From Hydrogenophaga sp. (lineage in GTDB: Bacteria; Pseudomonadota; Gammaproteobacteria; Burkholderiales; Burkholderiaceae_C): a stretch of 64,000 nucleotides of DNA. Below the pieces are notes generated by a model that saw only the letters and a program-made list of their open reading frames with translations, made no database searches and was not told the DNA's origin. Where the stretch lies: assembly GCF_019635465.1 (NCBI RefSeq), contig NZ_JAHBZK010000005.1, positions 124,001 through 188,000 on the forward strand, written 5' to 3'. Shown one piece after another: positions 56,319-64,000 of this stretch; positions within the stretch are counted from its first letter, which is position 1, and the number at the start of each line of letters is the position of its first letter. Both the position numbers and the translations under genes were made by a program.

Positions 56319-57239
56319 ATGAGCGCTGATCAATGGGTCATCCTGCTGGCGGGCATCGTCGGCGGCGCACTGCGCGTCGGCGTGCCCTTCCTCTTCGTGA
56401 GCCTGGGTGAGTGCCTGACCGAAAAATCCGGTCGCATCAACCTGGGGCTCGAAGGGGTGCTGGTGCTGTCGGCCATGACGGCCTTCGGTGCCTCCTACCT
56501 CAGCGGCTCGGCCTGGATCGGCGTGCTGGCCGCCGCCGCCGCGGGCGCGCTGCTGGCCACGCTGCACGGCCTGCTGTGCTCGCTGCCGCGCGTCAACGAC
56601 ATCGCCACCGGCATCGCGCTGATGCTGCTGGGCACGGGCCTGGCGTTCTACCTGGGCAAGCCGCTGATCCAGCCGCAGGCCGCGCAGCTGACGCCGATCG
56701 CCCTGGGCGGCTGGAGCGACTCGGCCGCAGTGCGCGCGGCCCTGCAGGTCAACCCCTTGCTGCCCCTTGGCGTTGTGCTGGCGGGCGTGATGGCCTGGGC
56801 CTTCACCCACACGCGTGGCGGCCTGAAGGTGCGCATGGCCGGCGACTCGGCCAACGCCACGCGCGCGCTGGGTTACTCGGTCAACGGCATCCGGGTGGCG
56901 GCCACGGCACTGGGTGGCTGCATCGCCGGGCTGGGTGGCGCGTCGCTCACGCTGTTCTACCCGGGCAGCTGGAACGAAGGCATCTCCAGCGGGCAGGGCC
57001 TGATCGCGGTGGCGCTAGTGATCTTTGCGCGCTGGAACCCGTGGCGCTGCCTGATGGCGGCACTGCTGTTCGGCGGCGCGGGCGCCATCGGCCCGGCGCT
57101 GCAATCGATCGGCATCGGCTGGGGCTACCACCTGTTCAACATCGTCCCTTACGTGCTCACGCTGGTCATCCTGGTCATCACCTGCCGCCCGGGCAGCATC
57201 GTGCCGGGCAGCCCGGGTGAACTCTCGTCGCAACGCTAG
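56319..57239 (+). CDS. BMP-type ABC transporter permease 2
   Basis: 306 residues with eight or nine hydrophobic segments. Signature stretch LTEKSGRINLGLEGVLVLSAMTAFGASYLSG and VNDIATGIALMLLGTGLAFYLG. GGAGGGTAG precedes the ATG. Its stop codon TAG overlaps the left end of the MITE-like element: the last two bases of the stop are the first two of the inverted repeat. The C-terminus (PGSIVPGSPGELSSQR) may therefore have been altered by the insertion. Confidence 0.92.
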   Translation: MSADQWVILLAGIVGGALRVGVPFLFVSLGECLTEKSGRINLGLEGVLVLSAMTAFGASYLSGSAWIGVLAAAAAGALLATLHGLLCSLPRVNDIATGIALMLLGTGLAFYLGKPLIQPQAAQLTPIALGGWSDSAAVRAALQVNPLLPLGVVLAGVMAWAFTHTRGGLKVRMAGDSANATRALGYSVNGIRVAATALGGCIAGLGGASLTLFYPGSWNEGISSGQGLIAVALVIFARWNPWRCLMAALLFGGAGAIGPALQSIGIGWGYHLFNIVPYVLTLVILVITCRPGSIVPGSPGELSSQR

Positions 57240-57505
57240 GGCCTGTTCACACCATTTTTTCAAGATGCGATGCGGATCAAAAAGACCATGCGCAAGGCGC
57301 GAGACGCAGGCGGGCCGGTGGCCCGTCGAGGCTTCGCAACGCGGCGCATGGCCTTTTTGGCCGCAACCCGCAGGGAACGGGGTGGAAACAGCGCCACTCG
57401 TCGTTGCACTCCTAAGCCAGGCGCCCAGCCTGGCTGTCGTCGCGCGCCTCGATTGGCGCTGTTTCCACCCCGTTCGCACTTGGAAAAATGGTGTGAACAG
57501 GCCCT
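57238..57505. mobile_element. 268-bp structured MITE-like element
   Basis: 27-base terminal inverted repeats at 57238-57264 and 57479-57505 agree at 26 positions (outer part AGGGCCTGTTCACACC). Inside are two further long inverted repeats. One is CAAAAAGACCATGCGC paired with GCGCATGGCCTTTTTG. The other is a perfect 21-bp pair starting AACGGGGTGGAAACAG and ending CTGTTTCCACCCCGTT. No protein is encoded and no target-site duplication is evident. It sits between the BMP permease and the biuret-hydrolase-like gene and delivers nothing but structure. Confidence 0.8.
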
Positions 57506-57522
57506 GAAGGAGGTCCGCAGCC

Positions 57523-58208
57523 ATGGAACGTTTCGTCGACGCCAACCCCTACGCCTGGCCCTGGAACGGCGACCTGCGCCCGGACAACACCGCGCTCATC
57601 GTGATCGATATGCAGACTGACTTCTGCGGCGTGGGCGGCTACGTGGACAAGATGGGCTACGACATCTCGCTCACGCGCGCGCCGATCGAGCCCCTGAAGA
57701 CGCTCATGGCGGCCATGCGCGCCGGCGGCTATCACCTGATGCACACGCGCGAAGGCCATCGGCCCGACCTGTCGGACCTGCCGGCCAACAAACGCTGGCG
57801 CTCGCGTCAGATTGGCACCGACGGCGTGGGCATTGGCGATGCGGGCCCTTGCGGACGCATCCTGGTGCGCGGCGAGCCGGGCTGGGAGATCATTCCCGAG
57901 CTCGCGCCCCTGCCCGGGGAGCCGGTGATCGACAAACCCGGCAAGGGCTCGTTCTGCGCCACCGACCTGGAGCTGATGCTGCACACGCGCGGCATCCAGA
58001 ACATCCTGCTTGCCGGCATCACCACCGACGTCTGCGTGCACACCACCATGCGCGAGGCCAACGACCGCGGCTTCGAGTGCCTGCTGCTGTCGGACTGCAC
58101 CGCCGCCACCGACCGCGGCAACCACGAAGCGGCGCTGAAGATGATCACCATGCAGGGCGGTGTCTTCGGCGCCCACGCACCATCGTCCGCCGTGCTGGAG
58201 GCCATCGC

Positions 58209-58212
<4 letters not shown>
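57523..58212 (+). CDS. biuH: Biuret amidohydrolase-like cysteine hydrolase (isochorismatase superfamily)
   Basis: 229 residues. It would cleave biuret to allophanate and ammonia, feeding AtzF. The N-terminus [28 protein letters not shown] and [18 protein letters not shown] strongly resemble characterised biuret hydrolase (BiuH) and the related RutB. Catalytic Asp29, Lys138 (DKPGKGSF) and Cys171 ([14 protein letters not shown]) are present. AAGGAGG lies 8 bases before the ATG, just after the MITE-like element. RutB-type ureidoacrylate hydrolase is the main alternative. Confidence 0.85.
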
Positions 58213-59786
<1,574 letters not shown>

Positions 59787-59800
59787 CGCGGCACACCATC

Positions 59801-60466
59801 ATGCAGATCGACGCCCAACCCTTCCCCTTCGAGCTGGACCCGGCGCACGCCGCGCTGGTGATCATCGACATGCAGCGCGACTTCGTCGAACCCGGTGGCT
59901 TTGGCGAAACCCTGGGCAACGACGTGTCGCTGCTGCAGGCCATCGTGCCGGCCTGCGCGGCCATGCTGTCGGCCTGGCGCCAGGCCGGTGGCCTGGTGGT
60001 GCACACGCGCGAGGCGCACCAGGCCGACCTGTCGGACTGCCCGCCGGCCAAGCGACTGCGCGGCAACCCCACGCTGCGCATCGGCGACGAAGGCCCCATG
60101 GGCCGCATCCTCATTGCCGGCGAGCCGGGCAACCAGATCATCGATGCGCTGGCGCCGCTGCCGGGTGAGATCGTGATCGACAAACCCGGCAAGGGTGCGT
60201 TCTACGCCACGCCCTTGCAGAACCTGCTGCAGCAGGCCGGCATCCGGCAGCTGCTGTTCATGGGCGTGACCACCGAGGTCTGCGTGCAGACCAGCATGCG
60301 CGAAGCCAACGACCGCGGCTACGACTGTCTGCTGCTGGAAGACTGCACCGAGAGTTACTTTCCGCACTTCAAGGCCGCCGCCGTCGAGATGATGCGCGCG
60401 CAAGGCGCCATCGTCGGGTGGACGGCGCCCAGCGCTGCCGTGCTGGCTGCGCTTGCCAACAAGTGA
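59801..60466 (+). CDS. Second isochorismatase-type cysteine hydrolase
   Basis: 221 residues. Catalytic Asp23 ([10 protein letters not shown]), Lys128 ([11 protein letters not shown]) and Cys161 ([17 protein letters not shown]) are in place, and the [19 protein letters not shown] loop resembles the RutB/BiuH group. Clearly distinct from the first hydrolase in its N-terminus. It follows the ATPase by 14 bases. Possible substrates are ureidoacrylate, biuret or N-carbamoyl compounds; not distinguishable here. Confidence 0.85.
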   Translation: MQIDAQPFPFELDPAHAALVIIDMQRDFVEPGGFGETLGNDVSLLQAIVPACAAMLSAWRQAGGLVVHTREAHQADLSDCPPAKRLRGNPTLRIGDEGPMGRILIAGEPGNQIIDALAPLPGEIVIDKPGKGAFYATPLQNLLQQAGIRQLLFMGVTTEVCVQTSMREANDRGYDCLLLEDCTESYFPHFKAAAVEMMRAQGAIVGWTAPSAAVLAALANK

Positions 60467-60492
60467 ACGCTTCACGCTGCTAGAGTGCCCTC

Positions 60493-61227
60493 GTGCCCAC
60501 CAACCCGATCAAACGTCGCCCCCTGGCCAAACACGGTACCCGCGCCGCCACGCCACCGTCTCGCGCCGACGAGGTGTACGAGCAGCTCAAGCGCGACATC
60601 GCCGACTTTCACCTGCTGCCGGGCGACCGCTTCACCGAAAACGAGCTGTGCGAACGCCTGGGCGTGTCGCGCACGCCGGTGCGCCAGGCGCTGATCCGGC
60701 TGCAGCAGGAGGGCTTTGTCGAGGTGATGTTCCGCAGCGGCTGGCGCGTGCTGCCGTTCGACTTCAACCGCTTCGACCAGCTCTACGACCTGCGCATGCT
60801 GCTCGAGACCGCCGCCGTGCAGCGCCTGTGCCAGCACGAGGGCGCGCCCGTTCCCTTGTTGCAGGGGCTCAAGGACATCTGGCTGGTGCCGGTGGCCGAT
60901 CGGGAAACCGACCCACCCACAGTGGCCGCCATGGACGAGGCCTTTCACCAGACGCTGGTGCGCGCGGCCGGCAACGATGAGCTGGCACGCGTGCACCAGG
61001 ACGTGACCGAACGCATCCGCATCATTCGCCGGCTCGACTTCCTCAAGCAGATGCGCATCGACGCCACCTACGAAGAGCACGGCAAGATCCTGCGCGCGGT
61101 GCTGGCGCACAACGCCGACCGCGCCAGCCTGCTGCTGCGCACCCACATCCAGACCAGCCAGGTCGAGGTGCGCAAGATCACGCTGCACCAGGTGTTCCTG
61201 GCGCGCCAGTCGCCCACGGGCGGCTGA
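60493..61227 (+). CDS. GntR-family transcriptional regulator, FCD domain
   Basis: 244 residues. Winged helix (residues ~25-88, ADEVYEQLKRDIADFHLLPGDRFTENELCERLGVSRTPVRQALIRLQQEGFVEV) and helical FCD ligand-binding domain (~100-225) with the DEAFHQTLVRAAGNDEL His-containing motif. GTG start at 60493. Being last in the ureide block, it likely controls it in response to an acidic or ureide ligand; the palindrome before atzF is a candidate operator. Its stop is 1 base from that of the convergent CYTH/CHAD gene. Confidence 0.9.
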   Translation: MPTNPIKRRPLAKHGTRAATPPSRADEVYEQLKRDIADFHLLPGDRFTENELCERLGVSRTPVRQALIRLQQEGFVEVMFRSGWRVLPFDFNRFDQLYDLRMLLETAAVQRLCQHEGAPVPLLQGLKDIWLVPVADRETDPPTVAAMDEAFHQTLVRAAGNDELARVHQDVTERIRIIRRLDFLKQMRIDATYEEHGKILRAVLAHNADRASLLLRTHIQTSQVEVRKITLHQVFLARQSPTGG

Positions 61228-61228
61228 C

Positions 61229-62761
61229 TCAGCGCCAGGGCGTTGGCGAACGCTCCAGCGCCAGTTCCATGGTGGGCAACGCCAGCAGGCCCGCTTCGAG
61301 CTGCTTTTGCAGCCCGGTTTGCAACTGCGCCACCAGCGATGGTGCCAGCGTCGCAGGCGCCTGCTGAAGCAGCAGCTGCGCGGTGCTCAGGTCGTTGAGT
61401 TCGCCCAGCAGGGTCTGCGCTTCGGCGAGCGTGGTGGTACTGCGGGCCACCCGTTTGGGTGGCAGCAGGCTGGCGAGGAATTCCTGCGCGTAGCGCAGCT
61501 TCTTGAGGGCGAGCCGCAACTCGTGACGCCCCTCGGGGCCGAGCCGCCGCGCCTCGCGGGCCTGCCGGCGCAGCGCCGCATGACCTTCGCGCAGGACGCC
61601 GATCGCCCAGGCACGCAGGTCGGTCCGGCGCTTGCCGTGCAAGGCCATCGCCGAGCGCGTGAAGGCGAGCACGGCCAGCGCGTGCGACGGTTCGGCCAAG
61701 GCTTGCGCCGCGCGCCGGTTGGCCGCGATGCGCTGATCGGTCACCCAGGCACGCAGCGCGTGTGCCTCAGCGCGGTCGTCGGTGGCGGGCAACAGGTCGG
61801 GCAGACCTTCGGTGGCGAACACGTCCCAGTTGCGCGCCGCACCCAACACGTCGGCGAGCGCCTTCCAGTGCGCCGACCAGTGGCGGACCCAGTCGGGGTC
61901 GAGGTCGGCACGGAACAGGCGCAAGCCGGTGCGCAGGCGCCGCAGGGCCACGCGCGCCTGGTGCACGAACTCGGGGTCGGGCAGGTGCGCGGCGTCGACC
62001 TGCGGCGCGAGCGCGGTCTCGTTGCCCTGCAGGTGGGCCAGGCTGGCCAGGCAGGCCGCGCGGCAGGCCGCGTGGGTCGATCCATCGGCGTCCAGCGTCA
62101 GGGGCGCCGACTTGAACGGCCGCACCGGCTCGCGCAGGTGCAAGGCGTAGCCCCGTTCGGCCTTGCTGCGTTGCGCCGGTCGCAAATGCAGCGCGCGATC
62201 GGCATGCCCCGTGGGGCCCAGCGCCAGGGTGTGTGCCAGGTCGAGCAGCGCGTCTTCGTCGCCCGTCAGCAGCTCCAGTTCCAGTTCGAGAATGCGCTCG
62301 CGCCGCGGACGGGCGGGTGTGCCAGCGACCACCCAGCCGTCGTCAAGCGCCACCTCGACGCGTGCGCCCCGATGGGTCAGGACCCAGGTGCGGCGCTTGA
62401 AGTCCGTGCGGAACACGGCCGTCATCGCCGGCGCCCATTGATTGAGGCGCTGAGCCAGTTCGGCGTCGTCGACGATGCGCGAAAAATCGGGCATGCCCTT
62501 GGGCCGCGGCACTTCCCATTCGCTGCGGCGCGACAGACCACCGACCGACGAGGCAGCGGTTTTGACGGTCAAGAGCTCGCGCTGGCCGATCTGCCGCACG
62601 CGCAAAGCCATGCGCGCCGCCAGCAAATCGAGCGTCGGCGTGTCCAGGTAGGTGTTGCGCAAGTGCACATCGCGCGATGGCACCTGGAGCAGGGGATGCG
62701 CCAGCAAGGCGGGAAGATCCTGCGACAGCAGGCTGAGCTTGATCTCGATTTCCTGCGGCAT
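61229..62761 (-). CDS. CYTH and CHAD domain protein (inorganic triphosphatase, YgiF-like)
   Basis: 510 residues. The N-terminal ~200 are a CYTH triphosphatase with the EIEIKLSL motif and basic residues lining the tunnel (RVRQIGQRELLTVKT, RRSEWEVP, ELELELLTGD). The C-terminal ~290 are a CHAD helical, His-rich polyphosphate-binding domain (FVHQARVALRRLRTGLRLFR, RHELRLALKKLRYAQEFL). It hydrolyses inorganic triphosphate or binds polyphosphate. The start 62761 gives MPQEIEIKLSLL; the upstream frame is not homologous. Confidence 0.92.
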   Translation of the reverse strand: MPQEIEIKLSLLSQDLPALLAHPLLQVPSRDVHLRNTYLDTPTLDLLAARMALRVRQIGQRELLTVKTAASSVGGLSRRSEWEVPRPKGMPDFSRIVDDAELAQRLNQWAPAMTAVFRTDFKRRTWVLTHRGARVEVALDDGWVVAGTPARPRRERILELELELLTGDEDALLDLAHTLALGPTGHADRALHLRPAQRSKAERGYALHLREPVRPFKSAPLTLDADGSTHAACRAACLASLAHLQGNETALAPQVDAAHLPDPEFVHQARVALRRLRTGLRLFRADLDPDWVRHWSAHWKALADVLGAARNWDVFATEGLPDLLPATDDRAEAHALRAWVTDQRIAANRRAAQALAEPSHALAVLAFTRSAMALHGKRRTDLRAWAIGVLREGHAALRRQAREARRLGPEGRHELRLALKKLRYAQEFLASLLPPKRVARSTTTLAEAQTLLGELNDLSTAQLLLQQAPATLAPSLVAQLQTGLQKQLEAGLLALPTMELALERSPTPWR

Positions 62762-63092
62762 GGGTTGCGCGGTGAGACAAAGACGAGGGGACAGGAACCA
62801 TACCTTACAACTCGTAACCGGGGTGTGACGCGCGCAGGCAAGAATGGCCGTCCCCTTCACCTGTCCTGTCCCATGGGACGCACCGCGATGACGCACCCAG
62901 CGACGACACAACCGGCACTGTGCAAAGCCACTTTGGCTCACCCGATCACCGGCGCCGCCGGCAGCGCTGCCGGCAACTTTTTCCGTTGCGCCGCCACGAA
63001 CGACACGGCCTCGACCGCTGGTCTGCCTGGCACAGCGCACACCGCGTTCACTACCCAAGAATTCCCTGACCTTTGACCCGAGGAGCGCGCTC
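62762..63092. other. 331-base intergenic region with a GC palindrome
   Basis: Divergent promoter region for the CYTH/CHAD and RcnB-like genes. It holds the 18-base perfect palindrome GCCGGCAGCGCTGCCGGC (62957-62974) followed by AACTTTTT, a terminator-like arrangement on the plus strand with no gene to end. A 62-codon plus-strand frame (62888-63076) has no ribosome binding site. I see no clear -10/-35 pair. Confidence 0.35.
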
Positions 63093-63626
63093 ATGAGCCA
63101 CGCCGTTCGACACCCCATTCACACCCTCGCACTGGCCGCCGCGCTGGCATTCGCCACCACCGGCGCACTGGCCGACAAGCCCGACCACGCCGGCAAGCCG
63201 GAATACCTCAAAGAGCACAGCGGCAAATCCGACAAACATGCGCGCCGCGATGACGACCACGAACGCCGAGGCAGCGACGATCGCACCAGCGTGTCGGTGC
63301 AGATCAACGTGGGGGGCTACTTCACGGTGTCGCAACGGCGCGCGGTGGTCGACTACTACGAACCGCGCTTCAAGGCCGGCAAATGCCCACCCGGTCTCGC
63401 CAAAAAGAACAACGGTTGCCAGCCGCCCGGCCTGGCCAAAGCGTGGCGCAAGGGCCAGCCCTTGCCGCGCGACGTTGCCTACTACCCGGTGCCTGAAGGT
63501 GTGTCCATCCGCCTGGGGCTGCCGCCCGAGGGGCACAAATTCATTCGCGTGGCCAGCGACATCCTGCTGATCGCCGTGGGCACCGGCATGGTGGTCGACG
63601 CGATTGAAGATCTGAGCCGACTGTGA
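63093..63626 (+). CDS. RcnB-like periplasmic protein
   Basis: 177 residues. Signal peptide PIHTLALAAALAFATTGALA, then a very charged His/Asp/Lys region (DKPDHAGKPEYLKEHSGKSDKHARRDDDHERRGSDD) that could bind metal or nucleic acid. The C-terminal half matches the RcnB/YohN-type pattern (PPGLAKKNNGCQPPGLAKAWRKGQPLP and VASDILLIAVGTGMVVDAI). Family function ranges from nickel/cobalt homeostasis to unknown. GAGGAG is 8 bases from the ATG. Confidence 0.8.
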   Translation: MSHAVRHPIHTLALAAALAFATTGALADKPDHAGKPEYLKEHSGKSDKHARRDDDHERRGSDDRTSVSVQINVGGYFTVSQRRAVVDYYEPRFKAGKCPPGLAKKNNGCQPPGLAKAWRKGQPLPRDVAYYPVPEGVSIRLGLPPEGHKFIRVASDILLIAVGTGMVVDAIEDLSRL

Positions 63627-63633
63627 GTCGCCA

Positions 63634-64000
63634 GTGACGTCCATCGTCCGATCACTCGGGCTGCTGGTCTGTGCCTCGGCCACCGCCTGTGGGGCCCACG
63701 CGCAGGAGCGCAACGACAAGGTGCAGCTCGAGGCCAGCCGCGATTACCTGCTGGGTGCCTCGGTCGGCTCCTCGCGCGACCCGTTTGGCGACTCGCGCCG
63801 GGAAACGCGCCCGGGCGGCATCTGGGCCTTCCAGCTGGGCCGCTTCCGGTTTGCCAGCTCGGGGGCCAGTGCCTTGCTGTACCAGGGCCGCGAAACGGTG
63901 GACAGTGGCGTGAGCACCGTGCTCGCGCGCAGCGACAAGTTCTCGCTCAACACCTCGCTCTCGCTGGACGAAGGCCGCGACTGGGCCGACGAGGATGACC
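63634..64000 (+). CDS. MipA/OmpV-like outer-membrane protein, 3' end cut by window
   Basis: 122 residues visible, open to the window edge. GTG start at 63634, 7 bases after the previous stop. Signal peptide VRSLGLLVCASATACGAHAQ, then GAxxG-type strands (YLLGASVGSSRDPFGDSRRE, RPGGIWAFQLGRFRFASSGASALLYQG) like the beginning of MipA/OmpV barrel proteins. The family call is tentative because the conserved middle and end are outside the window. Confidence 0.65.
   Translation, partial: MTSIVRSLGLLVCASATACGAHAQERNDKVQLEASRDYLLGASVGSSRDPFGDSRRETRPGGIWAFQLGRFRFASSGASALLYQGRETVDSGVSTVLARSDKFSLNTSLSLDEGRDWADEDD

Noticed and set aside
62888-63076. Plus-strand frame of 62 codons in the CYTH-RcnB gap
   Set aside because: It has no ribosome binding site, no recognisable motif and a composition like the flanking DNA.

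Overview
The window is one piece of a GC-rich, gene-dense betaproteobacterial chromosome, most likely a member of the Comamonadaceae (Burkholderiales). The placement rests on the order pyk-fba-purC-purE-purK-tsaC, the GC-rich codon use, a GC-rich intergenic repeat typical of that family, and the mix of an NAGGN osmolyte operon with ureide catabolism. This is inferred from content, not from a marker tree. No rRNA, tRNA, CRISPR array or complete insertion sequence was found.

Layout. 0-6 kb: the end of a secreted alpha/beta hydrolase, two tandem-duplicated lipoproteins, queA-tgt (queuosine) and an MFS transporter. 6-12 kb: two large paralogous proteins of unknown function, each preceded by a perfect match to the HrpL-type hrp box of type III secretion regulons. 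Between them lie decayed copies of the MFS 3' end and of a DUF1328 gene. 12-17 kb: the asnO-ngg-M42 peptidase operon for the osmolyte N-acetylglutaminylglutamine amide, behind a near-consensus sigma70 promoter and a leader of about 270 nt. 17-23 kb: envelope and stress genes (DUF2145, YiaA/B, DUF1328, CsbD, two BON proteins) and two-component regulators. 23-28 kb: pyk, a DUF481 protein, fba and purC. 28-31 kb: a CesT-type secretion chaperone translationally coupled to an 814-residue candidate type III effector with two SUMO-interaction-like motifs in its tail. 31-40 kb: thioredoxin co-chaperone, purEK, tsaC, dacB, tsaB-rimI-udg, a DMT transporter and pyrF. 40-47 kb: a DUF1800/DUF1501 pair, two GSTs, a DJ-1/PfpI protein, a methyltransferase and a membrane protein.

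47.3-61.2 kb is one co-directional block for import and hydrolysis of ureide compounds: allophanate hydrolase (atzF), a nitrate/taurine-type ABC importer, atzG-atzE-atzH, a BMP-type ABC importer, a biuret-hydrolase-like cysteine hydrolase, a second cysteine hydrolase and a GntR/FCD regulator. A 268-bp structured MITE-like element sits inside it. Together the enzymes could take biuret or carboxybiuret to allophanate and then to ammonia and CO2. The window ends with a CYTH/CHAD protein, an RcnB-like protein and the start of a MipA/OmpV-like outer-membrane protein.

The most unusual content is the set of three candidate type III secreted proteins scattered among housekeeping genes, two of them under hrp boxes. 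This implies an HrpL-regulated secretion system elsewhere in the genome.
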